From assembly GCF_004681125.1 (NCBI RefSeq), contig NZ_SIHO01000002.1:908563-972562 (forward strand): DNA of 64,000 bases, in the 5' to 3' direction. A program made the translations under genes and the position numbers. Under the pieces are notes generated by a model. The model had not been told where the DNA came from. It saw only the letters and a program-made list of their open reading frames with translations, and did no database searches. Source of the stretch: Glacieibacterium arshaanense (GTDB taxonomy: Bacteria > Pseudomonadota > Alphaproteobacteria > Sphingomonadales > Sphingomonadaceae). This document shows, in pieces, positions 1-8,489 of the stretch (within the stretch, counting starts at the first letter, position 1; every line of letters begins with the position of its first letter).

Positions 1-1
1 T

Positions 2-808
2 GCGGCGCGCGGCATCGATGCAGTGATGCATTTCGCGGGGTCGATCATCGTCCCCGAATCGGTCACCGACCCGCTCAAATATTACCGCAACAACACCGCC
101 GCGACGCGTGACCTGCTCGAATCGGTGGTGCGTAACGGCATCCGCCATTTCATCTTTTCGTCGACAGCGGCGGTCTATGGTTCGCCCGAACGCGTGCCCG
201 TCGACGAATCGACGCCGCGCCTGCCGATCAATCCCTATGGCACATCGAAGCTGATGACCGAGTTGATGCTCGCCGATGTCGCTGCCGCACACCCGCTGAA
301 CTACGCCGCGCTGCGTTATTTCAACGTCGCGGGCGCCGATCCGCAGGGACGCGCCGGCCAGTCGACCGCCGGCGCGACGCACCTCATCAAGATCGCCGTC
401 GAAGCCGCACTCGGCAAGCGCGCCTCGGTCGCGGTTTATGGCACCGATTATGCGACCCCCGATGGCACCGGTGTGCGCGACTATATCCATGTCAGTGACT
501 TGGCGGCCGCACACGTCGCGGCGCTCGACCGGTTGATGGCCGACCCTGACACCTCGCTGACGCTCAACTGCGGCTATGGTCGCGGTTTCTCCGTGCTCGA
601 AGTGCTCGACGCAGTCGACCGCGTGGCCGGTGTCAAGCTCGACCGCGTCGTGTCGCCGCGTCGAGGCGGCGATTCGGACGCACTGGTCGCGACGGGGGAA
701 CTTATCCTGCAGCAGCTTGACTGGGTGCCGCGCTACGCCGATCTCGATACCATCGTCGGCCATGCGCTGGCGTGGGAGCGCGGGCTGGCCCAACGCTCCA
801 ATGTCTGA
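2..808 (+). CDS. galE: UDP-glucose 4-epimerase, 5' truncated by window edge
   Basis: Interconverts UDP-glucose and UDP-galactose for surface polysaccharide synthesis in the cytosol. The frame is open from base 2, so the N-terminal NAD-binding Rossmann segment lies outside the window. About 268 of the usual 330-340 residues are present. Visible are the GID-AVMHFAG strand typical of the family, the SSTAAVYG segment with the catalytic Ser/Thr, and the NPYGTSK segment with the Tyr-x-x-x-Lys pair. The C-terminal substrate-binding part (TPDGTGVRDYIHV) is also intact. An internal GTG at 23 is not the real start. The gene reads towards rpmJ but is separated from it by a promoter. The family call is secure. 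Strict substrate specificity is inferred. Confidence 0.93.
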   Translation, partial: AARGIDAVMHFAGSIIVPESVTDPLKYYRNNTAATRDLLESVVRNGIRHFIFSSTAAVYGSPERVPVDESTPRLPINPYGTSKLMTELMLADVAAAHPLNYAALRYFNVAGADPQGRAGQSTAGATHLIKIAVEAALGKRASVAVYGTDYATPDGTGVRDYIHVSDLAAAHVAALDRLMADPDTSLTLNCGYGRGFSVLEVLDAVDRVAGVKLDRVVSPRRGGDSDALVATGELILQQLDWVPRYADLDTIVGHALAWERGLAQRSNV

Positions 809-840
809 ATGTTCTAACCTCTGAACATCGGCCTCCGGCC

Positions 841-869
841 TTGACTTGGCCGGGCCTCGCCCCTAGGAA
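841..869 (+). promoter_or_regulatory. Candidate sigma-70 promoter of rpmJ
   Basis: TTGACT at 841-846, a 17-base spacer and TAGGAA at 864-869, followed at once by CGCGCCTT. The ATG of rpmJ is 45 bases past the -10. The same layout, with an identical CGCGCCTT discriminator, stands upstream of rpsD. Agreement between two independent ribosomal-protein genes supports the call. The -10 is a weak match to TATAAT. Confidence 0.6.
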
Positions 870-913
870 CGCGCCTTTCCATACCGACACCAGAATTCGA
901 CGGGACTACCGCC

Positions 914-1039
914 ATGAAAGTTCGTAACTCGCTCAAGTCGCTCAAGAGCCGCCACCGCGACTGCCAGATCGTCCGCCGCCGCGGCCGGACCTATGTGATC
1001 AACAAGACCAACCGCCGTTTCAAGGCGCGTCAGGGCTGA
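914..1039 (+). CDS. rpmJ: 50S ribosomal protein L36
   Basis: Smallest protein of the large ribosomal subunit, bound to 23S rRNA. The ORF is only 41 residues: it starts [11 protein letters not shown], is dominated by Arg and Lys and ends FKARQG. This is the longer, C-minus form common in alphaproteobacteria. It lacks the zinc-binding cysteine set: only one Cys is seen, in RDCQIVRR. It stands alone between galE and a HAD hydrolase gene, away from the alpha operon. Its own promoter with a GC-rich discriminator lies upstream. The sequence pattern leaves little doubt. Confidence 0.95.
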   Translation: MKVRNSLKSLKSRHRDCQIVRRRGRTYVINKTNRRFKARQG

Positions 1040-1083
1040 TCAGCCGCGTTTCCGGCCCTGCGCCTGATTCGTCCCCCATTGTC

Positions 1084-1689
1084 ATGCCGCCTACCGCTGT
1101 CGTCTTTGACATCGGCAACGTCCTCTATGGCTGGGATCCGCGCTTTCTCTATGCCAAGCTGATCGCCGATCCGGCGCAGCTCGACTGGTTCCTGGCGAAC
1201 GTCGTGACGCATGACTGGCACTTCCAGCATGACGCCGGCCGCCCTTGGCGCCAAACCACCGCCGAACTTACTGCCGCGTTCCCCGACCACGCCGATCTCA
1301 TCGCCGCCTATGTGCCGCGCTGGCTCGAGACGATCTCGGGGCCGGTGCCGGGCATGCTTGATCTGGTCGAGGACCTTGCCGCGCGCGGCGTGCCGCTGTT
1401 CGGCATCACCAATTTTAGCGCCGAGTTCTGGGTGCCGTTTCGCGCCAGTGCGCCGGTATTCGACCATTTCCGCGATATCGTCGTGTCGGGCACCGAGCGG
1501 CTCACCAAACCCGATCCGGCAATCTACGCGCTGGCGCTCGACCGCTTCGGGCTGGCGCCGGGCGAAGGCCTGTTCATTGACGACCGGCTTGAAAATGTCG
1601 CCGCCGGCGAGGCCGCCGGCTTCCCCGGCCACCATTTCACCGGCGCCGCACCGCTGCGCGCCGAATTGCAGCGCCTAGGGCTGCTCTGA
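1084..1689 (+). CDS. HAD-superfamily hydrolase
   Basis: Probable phosphatase or dehalogenase-type hydrolase of the haloacid dehalogenase superfamily, 201 residues, cytosolic. Motif I is VVFDIGNVL near residue 7; the usual second Asp (DxD) is replaced by Asn, as in the subfamily that includes YihX-like phosphatases. Motif II is ITNFS near residue 104, motif III the Lys in LTKPDP near 139, and motif IV FIDDRLEN near 159. The substrate cannot be told from sequence. Its 3' end overlaps the convergent catalase-like gene by 15 bp. It starts at ATG 1084, 44 bp after rpmJ, so co-transcription with rpmJ is possible. Confidence 0.85.
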   Translation: MPPTAVVFDIGNVLYGWDPRFLYAKLIADPAQLDWFLANVVTHDWHFQHDAGRPWRQTTAELTAAFPDHADLIAAYVPRWLETISGPVPGMLDLVEDLAARGVPLFGITNFSAEFWVPFRASAPVFDHFRDIVVSGTERLTKPDPAIYALALDRFGLAPGEGLFIDDRLENVAAGEAAGFPGHHFTGAAPLRAELQRLGLL

Positions 1690-2718
1690 CTGCCGCGGGT
1701 CGGCCGCCGCCGATCGCAGCGCCGCACTCTTCTGGTAAATCAGTCCGCGCACGCGCTGGATATTGCCGACCGGCTGATGCGCGGCGATGCCGTGCCAGGG
1801 GTTGAACGCCATCCGGTTGACCTCGGCCTCGCTCGCCTGCGCCGCGGCCCCGTCGAGGTCGCAGGACTTGACCACCAACTCGGCGACCTTGACCATCGGC
1901 GCGACGCCGGTGTCCCAGGCGTAGCCACCATCGACGGGCGTTCGGACATCATCGACATGGAACTGCAGATACAGGTCGAAGCCGATGTCGCCGACTGCCA
2001 AACGCCGCCGTAGATCGTCGCGGAGATAGTCGGTCCAAGACCCGCGACTGCGACCCGGCGCCGGCCCTGACTGGCGCGGCCGCCAATGGAACTTCGCCGG
2101 CGTCGGCCCGACCGAAACCGGCACGACGCCCGAAAAGCCGATGGTCACGACGCTTTTCAGGAACAGCCGGCGCAGCGACCAGCCGATCGTCCAGAAAATG
2201 ACCTCAAGTCCCTTGGCGATGCCCAGGCCTCGCAACAACTTGAACGGCGCCGTCAGCAGATTGCCCGTCGCCAGCGAAATCACCATCAGCTGCCCGGCAT
2301 GCTCGATCGGCAAATAGCCGCGGTCGAGCGCCAGAAAATCCTGCGTCGCCGCACGTGCCTCGCCGGGCAGCAGCTTGTCGCCGTCGACGCCCTCGACCTT
2401 CACCGCCAGCCCGACAAGGTCGGGAAACCAGTCAGGCTTGGCGGCGCTGAAGCCGTTCGACAGCCGCACCAGCGCCGAAAAGTCACGAGGCTCGGCGAAA
2501 ATACCCTGGCGCGCAACGGCGGGCAGGTCAGGCAATATCCGCAACGTACCACGCAGGCCGGCGTGCGATTTGACATGAAAGGCACGGTGCGGATTGCCGT
2601 CGCCGCGCCTCGCGAAGTCGCGCTGGAAGCTGTTGATTGCGGCGGCGTCGATGCTGGCCTGCGCACGATTCGATTCGGGTATCCGGTCCTGCCACTGCGG
2701 TGGCAATTCGGTTGTCAT
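1675..2718 (-). CDS. Catalase-family (catalase-like) protein
   Basis: A 347-residue protein with the catalase-like fold seen in short haem proteins related to catalase and allene-oxide synthase. Evidence is the N-terminal HRAFHVKSHAGLRG segment, which places a His as in the catalase haem-side region, then RLSNG, then PDLVGLAVKVEGVDG, and TQDFLAL. These follow the order in the catalase core. It is shorter than true catalases (about 480+) and no clear proximal haem-ligand Tyr motif could be confirmed, so the reaction is unknown. The gene is convergent with the HAD gene, and its 5' side faces a REP-like repeat. Whether it binds haem is inference. Confidence 0.7.
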   Translation of the reverse strand: MTTELPPQWQDRIPESNRAQASIDAAAINSFQRDFARRGDGNPHRAFHVKSHAGLRGTLRILPDLPAVARQGIFAEPRDFSALVRLSNGFSAAKPDWFPDLVGLAVKVEGVDGDKLLPGEARAATQDFLALDRGYLPIEHAGQLMVISLATGNLLTAPFKLLRGLGIAKGLEVIFWTIGWSLRRLFLKSVVTIGFSGVVPVSVGPTPAKFHWRPRQSGPAPGRSRGSWTDYLRDDLRRRLAVGDIGFDLYLQFHVDDVRTPVDGGYAWDTGVAPMVKVAELVVKSCDLDGAAAQASEAEVNRMAFNPWHGIAAHQPVGNIQRVRGLIYQKSAALRSAAADPRQSEQP

Positions 2719-2744
2719 TGTGCCCCCCGTTCACGTCTTCGAGA

Positions 2745-2831
2745 GCCTCCGGCGGGCAGGGTCCAGGCCATGCACCCAACAATTATGCGCTCTTCAAATG
2801 GGTGCAGGCCTCAGGCCTGCCCGCCGGAGGC
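2745..2831. repeat. REP-like inverted repeat, copy A
   Basis: The outer arms GCCTCCGGCGGGC and GCCCGCCGGAGGC face each other across about 60 bases. Each arm continues into an inner hairpin (CAGGCC-tca-GGCCTG in the right arm, a decayed version in the left) and a TGCACCC/GGGTGCA block. It lies between the catalase-like gene and the 3' end of pyk. Related copies are at 9288, 44272, 48329 and 54498. Confidence 0.85.
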
Positions 2832-2843
2832 CCTTCTCTTCCC

Positions 2844-4298
2844 CTATCCGTAATCCTTCAACTCATCCCCCGTCAGCCGCACGACATGGATGACATTGGT
2901 CGTGCCAGGCGTTGAAAACGGCACGCCGGCGATCAGCACCAGTACATCGCCGCCCTGTGCGAGCTGCGTGCGCAGCGCCATGCGCTTCGACTTTTCGACC
3001 ATTTCCTCGAAGTCCTTGACGTCGCGCGTCTCGACGGCGTGGACACCCCAGACCAGCCCCATGCGGCGCGCGGTGGCCTTTTTGGGCGTCAGGCACAGCA
3101 CCGGCACCAGCATGCGTTCGCGCGCGGCGCGGCGCGCCGTCGAGCCCGAAATGGTGAAGCACGCGACCGCACGCGCGCCGATGGTGCGTGAAATCTGCGC
3201 TGCGGCCGCCGACAGCGCATCAGCGGTGGTGGCGTCGGTTTCGGTCTCGTGGAAATGGACGCGGGCGTAATATTGTGGGTCGTCTTCGACCTCGCACGCG
3301 ACCTTGTCCATCATCGCGACGGCCTCGACGGGGAAGGCGCCCGCGGCGCTTTCGGCCGACAGCATAACCGCATCGGCGCCGTCGTAGATGGCGGTCGCGA
3401 CGTCGCTGACTTCGGCGCGGGTGGGGGAGGGCGAGACGATCATCGATTCGAGCATCTGCGTCGCCACCACCACCGGCTTGCCCATGGTGCGCGCCATGCC
3501 GACGATGCGCTTTTGCGCCGGCGGCACTTGTTCGGGCGGCAATTCGACGCCGAGGTCGCCGCGCGCCACCATCACCGCGTCGGCGAGTTCGAGGATTTCG
3601 GCGAGGCGGTCGAGCGCCTGCGGCTTTTCGATTTTCGCCAGCAGCGACGCCTTGCCGCCGATTAACGCGCGCGCTTCGGCGACGTCTTCAGGGCGCTGGA
3701 CGAAGCTCAGCGCGATCCAGTCGACGCCCTGTTCAAGCGCGAACGCCAGGTCGGAACGGTCCTTGGCGGTCAGCGCCGGCAGCGGCACGACGACATCGGG
3801 GACGTTGACGCCCTTGTGGTTCGACAGGAAGCCGCCGACCTCGACACGCGTTTCGATGCGCGCCGCATCGACATGATGGACGCGCAGCACAATCTTGCCG
3901 TCATCGAGCAGCAGCCGCGCGCCGGGGGCTAGCGCCGCGAACAGCTCGCGGTGCGGTAGCTCGACCCGCGTCACGTCGCCGGGTGTCGGGTCATGGTCGA
4001 AGGTGAAGGTCTTGCCGTACAGCAGCTCGACCTTGGGCTGCGCGAACTTGCCGCAACGCAGCTTCGGCCCTTGCAAATCTGCCAGGATGGTCAGCGGCCG
4101 GCCGATTTCCTTTTCGAGCGCGCGGATATTGGCGACCAGTTCAGCGCGGTCAGCGTTGGCGCCGTGGCTCATATTGATGCGGAACGCGTCGGCGCCGGCA
4201 AAGTACAGCGCGCGGATCATGTCCGGGGTTTTCGATGCCGGCCCCAGCGTGGCGAGAATCTTGACCTTGCGGCGACGCGGCGAAACCAGTTGGGCCAA
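2844..4298 (-). CDS. pyk: Pyruvate kinase
   Basis: Last step of glycolysis: phosphoenolpyruvate plus ADP gives pyruvate plus ATP, in the cytosol. The 484 residues have the normal family length. The N-terminal barrel strand RKVKILATLGPAS, the INMSHG segment and the LADLQGPKLR loop are present. The metal/PEP site signature (ARGDLGVELP) and the CTQML-type stretch VVATQMLESM follow, with the C-terminal regulatory domain near residues 345-480. The start is TTG at 4298, chosen because GAGGA sits just upstream and the family N-terminus begins a few residues before RRKVKI. It is divergent from DUF1244, a conserved neighbour in alphaproteobacteria. Confidence 0.96.
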   Translation of the reverse strand: MAQLVSPRRRKVKILATLGPASKTPDMIRALYFAGADAFRINMSHGANADRAELVANIRALEKEIGRPLTILADLQGPKLRCGKFAQPKVELLYGKTFTFDHDPTPGDVTRVELPHRELFAALAPGARLLLDDGKIVLRVHHVDAARIETRVEVGGFLSNHKGVNVPDVVVPLPALTAKDRSDLAFALEQGVDWIALSFVQRPEDVAEARALIGGKASLLAKIEKPQALDRLAEILELADAVMVARGDLGVELPPEQVPPAQKRIVGMARTMGKPVVVATQMLESMIVSPSPTRAEVSDVATAIYDGADAVMLSAESAAGAFPVEAVAMMDKVACEVEDDPQYYARVHFHETETDATTADALSAAAAQISRTIGARAVACFTISGSTARRAARERMLVPVLCLTPKKATARRMGLVWGVHAVETRDVKDFEEMVEKSKRMALRTQLAQGGDVLVLIAGVPFSTPGTTNVIHVVRLTGDELKDYG

Positions 4299-4369
4299 AA
4301 TATCCTCGCAGTCTTTGATTGAACTTACTTTATAGCGTCAGACTGCACCTGCATACCGGAGACATACGT

Positions 4370-4669
4370 ATGTTACGCGACAATGATGCCATTCAGGCCG
4401 CCGCTTTCCGCCGTTTGGTGGCGCATTTGCAGCAGCGCACCGATGTCCAGAACATCGACCTGATGATCCATGGCGGGTTCTGCCGCAACTGCCTCGCCGA
4501 CTGGCTGGCCGAGGCCGCAGCCGACGCCGGTGTTCCGCTCGACAAGGACGCGGCGCGCAGCGAGGTCTACGGGATGAGCTACGCCGACTACAAAGCCCGC
4601 CACCAGGCCCCGGCGACCGATGCGCAACTCGCGGCCATGGCAGCGAGCGTCGCGCGCAACGCGCACTAG
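4370..4669 (+). CDS. DUF1244 (SMc04008-like) family protein
   Basis: Small helical protein of unknown function, 99 residues, found next to pyk in many alphaproteobacteria. The diagnostic core is FRRLVAHLQQRTDVQNIDLM followed by GFCRNCLADW, with a Cys-x-x-Cys-like pair that might bind metal. The ATG at 4370 is preferred over an upstream in-frame start at 4319 because GGAGAC lies 6-11 bases before it. The stop codon overlaps that of feoB on the other strand through a CTAG tetramer at 4666-4669, so the two genes are convergent with no intergenic DNA. Family membership is clear; the role is not known. Confidence 0.88.
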   Translation: MLRDNDAIQAAAFRRLVAHLQQRTDVQNIDLMIHGGFCRNCLADWLAEAAADAGVPLDKDAARSEVYGMSYADYKARHQAPATDAQLAAMAASVARNAH

Positions 4670-6546
4670 CCCAGCAGCCAGCGCGCCGCCCAATAGGTGA
4701 TGCCGGCGCCCGCATACGCCATGGCGAACAGGTAGCCGAACATGAACGCCGGCCATTTCCAGCCGTTGGTTTCGCGCCGCGTCACCGCCAGCGTCGAGAT
4801 GCATTGCGGCGCGAACACGTACCATGCCAGGAATGCCAGCGCGGTCGGCAGGCTCCAGGCGGCACGCAGTGCCCCGACAAGCGGCTCGGCATGGTCGGCG
4901 TCGGTGCCCTGCAGCGAATAGACGGTGCCCAAGGCGCTAACCGCGACCTCGCGCGCCGCCATGCCGGGCACCAGCGCCAGCGCGATTTCCTTGTTGAAAC
5001 CAATTGGGCGGAACAGCGGTTCCAGCCCGGCGCCGATCTTGCCGGCGATGCTGTATTCGAGCGCTGGCCGCGTGGCACCTTCGGGCGGGTTGGGCCAGCT
5101 GGCCAGCGCCCAGAGCGCCACGGTGGAAGCGAGGATGATCGTCCCGGCGCGTGCCAGAAACGCCCAGGCGCGCTGCCACAGTCCGATGCCGATGTCGCGC
5201 GGTGCAGGCCACTGGTACTTAGGCATTTCCATCAGGAATGTCGGAGTCGGGCCCTTGGTCACCGTCCGGCGCAGTACCCAAGCCGCCAGCAGCGCACCGC
5301 CGACGCCGAAGCCGTAGAGTGCGAACAGCACCAGCCCTTGCAGGTTGAACAGCCCGCCGACCTTGGTCGCCGGAATGAATGCCGCGATGATGATCGCATA
5401 GACCGGCAGCCGCGCCGAACAGGTCATCAGCGGCGCAATCAGGATCGTCGTCAGCCGGTCCTTTGGCGCGTCGATGGTGCGTGTCGCCATGATGCCGGGG
5501 ATGGCGCAGGCGAAGCTGGAGATCAGCGGGATGAAGGCACGGCCGTTCAAGCCGACGCGCGCCATCAGCCGGTCCATCAGGAACGCCGCGCGCACCATAT
5601 AGCCCGATTGTTCAAGGATCAGGATGAATAGGAACAGGATGAGGATCTGCGGCAGGAACACCACAACCGCGCCGACACCGCCGAGCACGCCATCGACAAG
5701 CAGCGAGCGCAGCCAGCCGTCTGGCAGCACGCTGGTCACCAGCCCTTGCAGCCAGACCACGCCGCTGGCCAGCAACTCCATCGGCGCTTCGGCGAGACTG
5801 AACACACCCTGGAACATCAGGAACAGCAGCGCGGCGAGCAGCAAGGGCCCCGCCACCGGGTGCAGCGTCAGCGCATCAAGCCGCTGCGACCAGCGCTTTG
5901 CACCACCGCCTTCGACGACGACGGCCTTGGCAATCGCCCCGGCTTCGCGCTGCAGAAGCCGGATATCGGCGGCCGGCGGTGCGGCGTGAGCGGTAGTGCC
6001 TGTGCCGAGCAACGGCGCGACGGCGGCGCCGAGTTCGGCCAGCCCGCGTCGCCGCACTGCCACGGTCGGGATGACAGCCATGCCCAGAATCGTCGACAAT
6101 TCGCTGGTATCGATGCGCGTGCCGTCGCGTTCGGCAAGGTCAGCCATGTTGAGCGCGACCACCATCGGCAACCCGAGCCGCCGCAGTTCAAGCACGAAGC
6201 GCAGATGGTTGCGCAAATTGGTCGCGTCGATGACCGCGACGATGAGGTCGGGGCGGCGTTCGTGCGCCGCGGTGCCGAGCACGACGTCGCGCGTCACCGC
6301 CTCGTCGGGCGAGCGCGGCGTGAGGCTGTAAGTGCCGGGCAGATCGAGCAGTTCGACGGTCTCGCCGCTGGGTAGTGCCAGCCGGCCGGCTTTGCGTTCG
6401 ACGGTGACGCCGGGGTAGTTGCCCACCTTCTGGCGTGATCCGGTCAGCGCATTGAACAGGCTGGTCTTGCCGGCATTGGGGTTTCCGACCAGCGCGACAA
6501 GGCGCGGCCGCTGTGCGGCAACCGGTGGCGGCGTGACGGCGTTCAC
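4666..6546 (-). CDS. feoB: Ferrous iron transport protein B
   Basis: Inner-membrane Fe(II) transporter with a cytosolic GTPase domain. G1 is GNPNAGKTS at residues 21-29, G2 the Thr in NYPGVTVE near 48, G3 DLPG at 68-71 and G4 NMAD at 133-136. Two Gate domains follow: the long hydrophobic run with FACAIPGIMATRTI, and a second near the C-terminus with ALVPGMAAREVAVSALG. At 626 residues it is shorter than the E. coli protein but usual for short FeoB forms. The start is GTG, in a GTGA overlap with the stop of feoA, so the two are translationally coupled. No feoC is seen; the convergent DUF1244 gene abuts the 3' end. Confidence 0.96.
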   Translation of the reverse strand: MNAVTPPPVAAQRPRLVALVGNPNAGKTSLFNALTGSRQKVGNYPGVTVERKAGRLALPSGETVELLDLPGTYSLTPRSPDEAVTRDVVLGTAAHERRPDLIVAVIDATNLRNHLRFVLELRRLGLPMVVALNMADLAERDGTRIDTSELSTILGMAVIPTVAVRRRGLAELGAAVAPLLGTGTTAHAAPPAADIRLLQREAGAIAKAVVVEGGGAKRWSQRLDALTLHPVAGPLLLAALLFLMFQGVFSLAEAPMELLASGVVWLQGLVTSVLPDGWLRSLLVDGVLGGVGAVVVFLPQILILFLFILILEQSGYMVRAAFLMDRLMARVGLNGRAFIPLISSFACAIPGIMATRTIDAPKDRLTTILIAPLMTCSARLPVYAIIIAAFIPATKVGGLFNLQGLVLFALYGFGVGGALLAAWVLRRTVTKGPTPTFLMEMPKYQWPAPRDIGIGLWQRAWAFLARAGTIILASTVALWALASWPNPPEGATRPALEYSIAGKIGAGLEPLFRPIGFNKEIALALVPGMAAREVAVSALGTVYSLQGTDADHAEPLVGALRAAWSLPTALAFLAWYVFAPQCISTLAVTRRETNGWKWPAFMFGYLFAMAYAGAGITYWAARWLLG

Positions 6547-6803
6547 GCGGCGGGCAAGTCCGGTGCGACTTCGACCAGCGCTGCCAGCGACTTGCGCAGC
6601 GCCACCGTCATGTTGCCGACGCGTACTGCCAAGGGATCGCCGCCGAGCGGCGCGCGATGCAGCAATTCGATATCGACGCCTTCCTCAAAGCCCATCTCGT
6701 GGAGGCGCTGCGCGCCGGCCGGGTCACGTTGCGCCCGGTCGACCGCGACGATGACCGCGATATCGCCGCGTTGCATGGTGTTGATGTCGGCCGCCTTGAT
6801 CAT
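6543..6803 (-). CDS. feoA: Ferrous iron transport protein A
   Basis: Small SH3-like cytosolic partner of FeoB, 86 residues. The family pattern is seen in the N-terminal QRGDIAVIVAV strand, LHEMGFEEGVDIELLHRAPLGGDPLAVRVG and the final strands MTVALRKSLAALVEV. It is the first gene of feoAB and overlaps feoB by 4 bp. A candidate Fur site lies 28 bp upstream of its ATG, fitting induction under iron shortage. Confidence 0.95.
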   Translation of the reverse strand: MIKAADINTMQRGDIAVIVAVDRAQRDPAGAQRLHEMGFEEGVDIELLHRAPLGGDPLAVRVGNMTVALRKSLAALVEVAPDLPAA

Positions 6804-6830
6804 GCGTTGATTGCGTTTCCAGCGAGGTAT

Positions 6831-6845
6831 TGCGAACGATTATCA
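6831..6845 (-). promoter_or_regulatory. Candidate Fur box of feoAB
   Basis: On the feoA strand the sequence reads TGATAAT-C-GTTCGCA. The first half matches the 7-1-7 Fur half-site TGATAAT exactly; the second keeps four of seven bases of ATTATCA. GATAAT could also serve as the -10 hexamer, with TTGCTG as a poor -35 at 19 bp spacing. Overlap of box and promoter would give direct repression. An Irr or other iron regulator is an alternative. Confidence 0.5.
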
Positions 6846-6872
6846 CTTGAACGGTGTCAGCGCCAGCAAATA

Positions 6873-6904
6873 GGGGCGGGAGGACCTTTCGGTCCGCCCG
6901 CCCC
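6873..6904 (-). terminator. Hairpin downstream of the 6957-7517 gene
   Basis: GGGGCGGG-AGGACC and GGTCCG-CCCGCCCC pair into a long GC stem around a TTTC loop, about 50 bp past the stop of the leftward secreted-protein gene and before feoA. The U-tract on the leftward strand is poor, so it may act with Rho or mainly as an mRNA 3' stabiliser. Confidence 0.55.
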
Positions 6905-6956
6905 CTGTTTGGCTTGCGGTTCGACTAGCCGCCTGCGCGGCCGCTGGCAACGCTGC

Positions 6957-7517
6957 TTAATGGATCACGGCGCGCGCGTAGCTGCGGCGCGCCACGCCGG
7001 CGACCGACACCGGCGTCATCGGCATGCCGATGATGTCGATGAACACCGCGACATTGGCGCCCTTGGCGGGCATTTTGCCGGCGATAATCTTGGCGTTGTA
7101 GGTCAGCGTGTCGCCCTTGAGTGCCGGCGACTTCAGTTCGACGACGACTTGCTGGAGCTTGCCGTTTTCGAGGATCGACAGGTCGGCGTTGGGCGGATCC
7201 TTCGAGAAGCTGTCCTTGCCGGTGCTCCAGAACGGCACGAACGATGCGGTCGTCATGTTGCCGGCGACGCGATTCGGCCGGTCGGTGAAGAACAAGGTCG
7301 TCGGGCTGACGCCGGTCAGCGCCAGCGTGCCGGTGCCGGCATCCCAGGTCATGCCCTTCGATGTCTGGACGAACAGGAACTCGCCTTCCTTGGCAGGCGC
7401 GGTCTTGGCGACCGGTGCCGTGGCGGTTGCCATCGTGGCGACGCCGCCGGCGACGGCAAGTGAAAGCCCGGCGGCCACGAGAAGCGCCGGGTTGGATTTG
7501 AACAGGTGTTTGTACAT
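6957..7517 (-). CDS. Secreted protein of unknown function
   Basis: A 186-residue protein with an N-terminal hydrophobic segment (residues 9-35, LLVAAGLSLAVAGGVATMA) that looks like a signal peptide or anchor. The mature part is beta-rich with a conserved-looking core: LFFTDRPNRVAGNM, FVPFWSTGKDSFSKDPPNA, and near the end VAVFIDIIGMPMTPVS. I know similar periplasmic proteins of unassigned function from related genomes but cannot name a family. ATG 7517 is chosen because GGGAGA stands 8 bases upstream; the longer frame to 7610 has no signal peptide. It lies 89 bp downstream of COQ9 and may share its transcript. Confidence 0.7.
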   Translation of the reverse strand: MYKHLFKSNPALLVAAGLSLAVAGGVATMATATAPVAKTAPAKEGEFLFVQTSKGMTWDAGTGTLALTGVSPTTLFFTDRPNRVAGNMTTASFVPFWSTGKDSFSKDPPNADLSILENGKLQQVVVELKSPALKGDTLTYNAKIIAGKMPAKGANVAVFIDIIGMPMTPVSVAGVARRSYARAVIH

Positions 7518-7606
7518 GAGCTTGTCTCCCGAGCCCGGAAGGGGCGGAGAGCAATCTAGTCGAAGCGCGCCGGCCATCAACGGCAGAACGCGCCAACGAA
7601 TCTGGC

Positions 7607-8260
7607 TCAAACTGCGGGGTAGCGCAATCGTCCGAGGAAGCGCGCGAGACTGGGGCCGCCTTCGCCGCGACCCTTGAACTGACCCTTGAACTTCTCGAAG
7701 CGCATCACATTGTCGATGCGGCGGTCGATGAAGGCGTGCGTCGCAGCACCGTCTTCGCTGTCATCGTCGAGCCAGTAGAGCAGGCAGGCGCTGTAGACCG
7801 CGCCGAGCGTCATGCGCTTGGTATAATGGTTGAAATCGGTCGCGGTATCGCCGGCGGCGCGCCACATCGTGTCGGCGGTGTGCCACAGCGTCTTTGCCGC
7901 CAGCGGCAGGTTGGCGGGCAGCGCCAGCACGGCGAGTGCACGGCGCACCGCCTCGCGGTGCGGCGCCGCCTGGTCGAGCCGGGTGCGCAACGCCAGCGTG
8001 ATGCGCTCGCGGACTTTCAGCGCGCCGATGTTGGCGGTTTCGAGCGCCGCGAGCATGTCGGCGTCGGCCATCGCGATATAGGCCTCGACCATCGCGGCCG
8101 GGCTTTCAAAAGTGATTGCCGCGATATCGGGATCGATTCCGGCGTCGAGGGCCCCGGCGGCAACCGCGTTGGGCGTCCAGCCGTCGAACGCCACATGCGG
8201 CAGCATCGCGCGCACCAGACGCGGGCGCAGCTCGTCGAGGGTGAGGTCTTGCGTTTCCAT
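7607..8260 (-). CDS. COQ9 family protein (ubiquinone biosynthesis accessory)
   Basis: Lipid-binding helper of ubiquinone synthesis, related to mitochondrial Coq9 that presents quinone intermediates to Coq7. The 217-residue protein has the TetR-like N-terminal helices (RLVRAMLPHVAFDGWTPNAVAAGA) and the C-terminal core DTMWRAAGDTATDFNHYTKRMTLG...YSACLLYWLDD, which is the family signature. It ends with a basic FEKFKGQFKG tail. COQ9 divergent from rpsU is a recurrent arrangement in alphaproteobacteria, which supports the call. Direct involvement in ubiquinone synthesis here is inferred from the family. Confidence 0.9.
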   Translation of the reverse strand: METQDLTLDELRPRLVRAMLPHVAFDGWTPNAVAAGALDAGIDPDIAAITFESPAAMVEAYIAMADADMLAALETANIGALKVRERITLALRTRLDQAAPHREAVRRALAVLALPANLPLAAKTLWHTADTMWRAAGDTATDFNHYTKRMTLGAVYSACLLYWLDDDSEDGAATHAFIDRRIDNVMRFEKFKGQFKGRGEGGPSLARFLGRLRYPAV

Positions 8261-8489
8261 GGCACTACGATAGTGCGGCGGCGGAAGTTTCGCCAGTGCT
8301 GCGGTGCCGCAGTCCGTGGCGCGCCGCGAGACGGGGCCGGATCAATTCGACTCTCGGCGCTTTACCCGCCGCCACCCCTCTGCTATGGCCCTGCCTTCGC
8401 GCCGGGGACACTCCGTTTCCGGCAACCCTTTATTATTGACAAGCGTGGGGGCTGTGCCAGCCGCTGCGACGTGAATGGAGTGAACGGCT

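Noticed and set aside
8436-8460. TTGACA upstream of rpsU as a promoter
   Set aside because: No acceptable -10 at 16-18 bases; unlike rpmJ and rpsD the discriminator is not shared.
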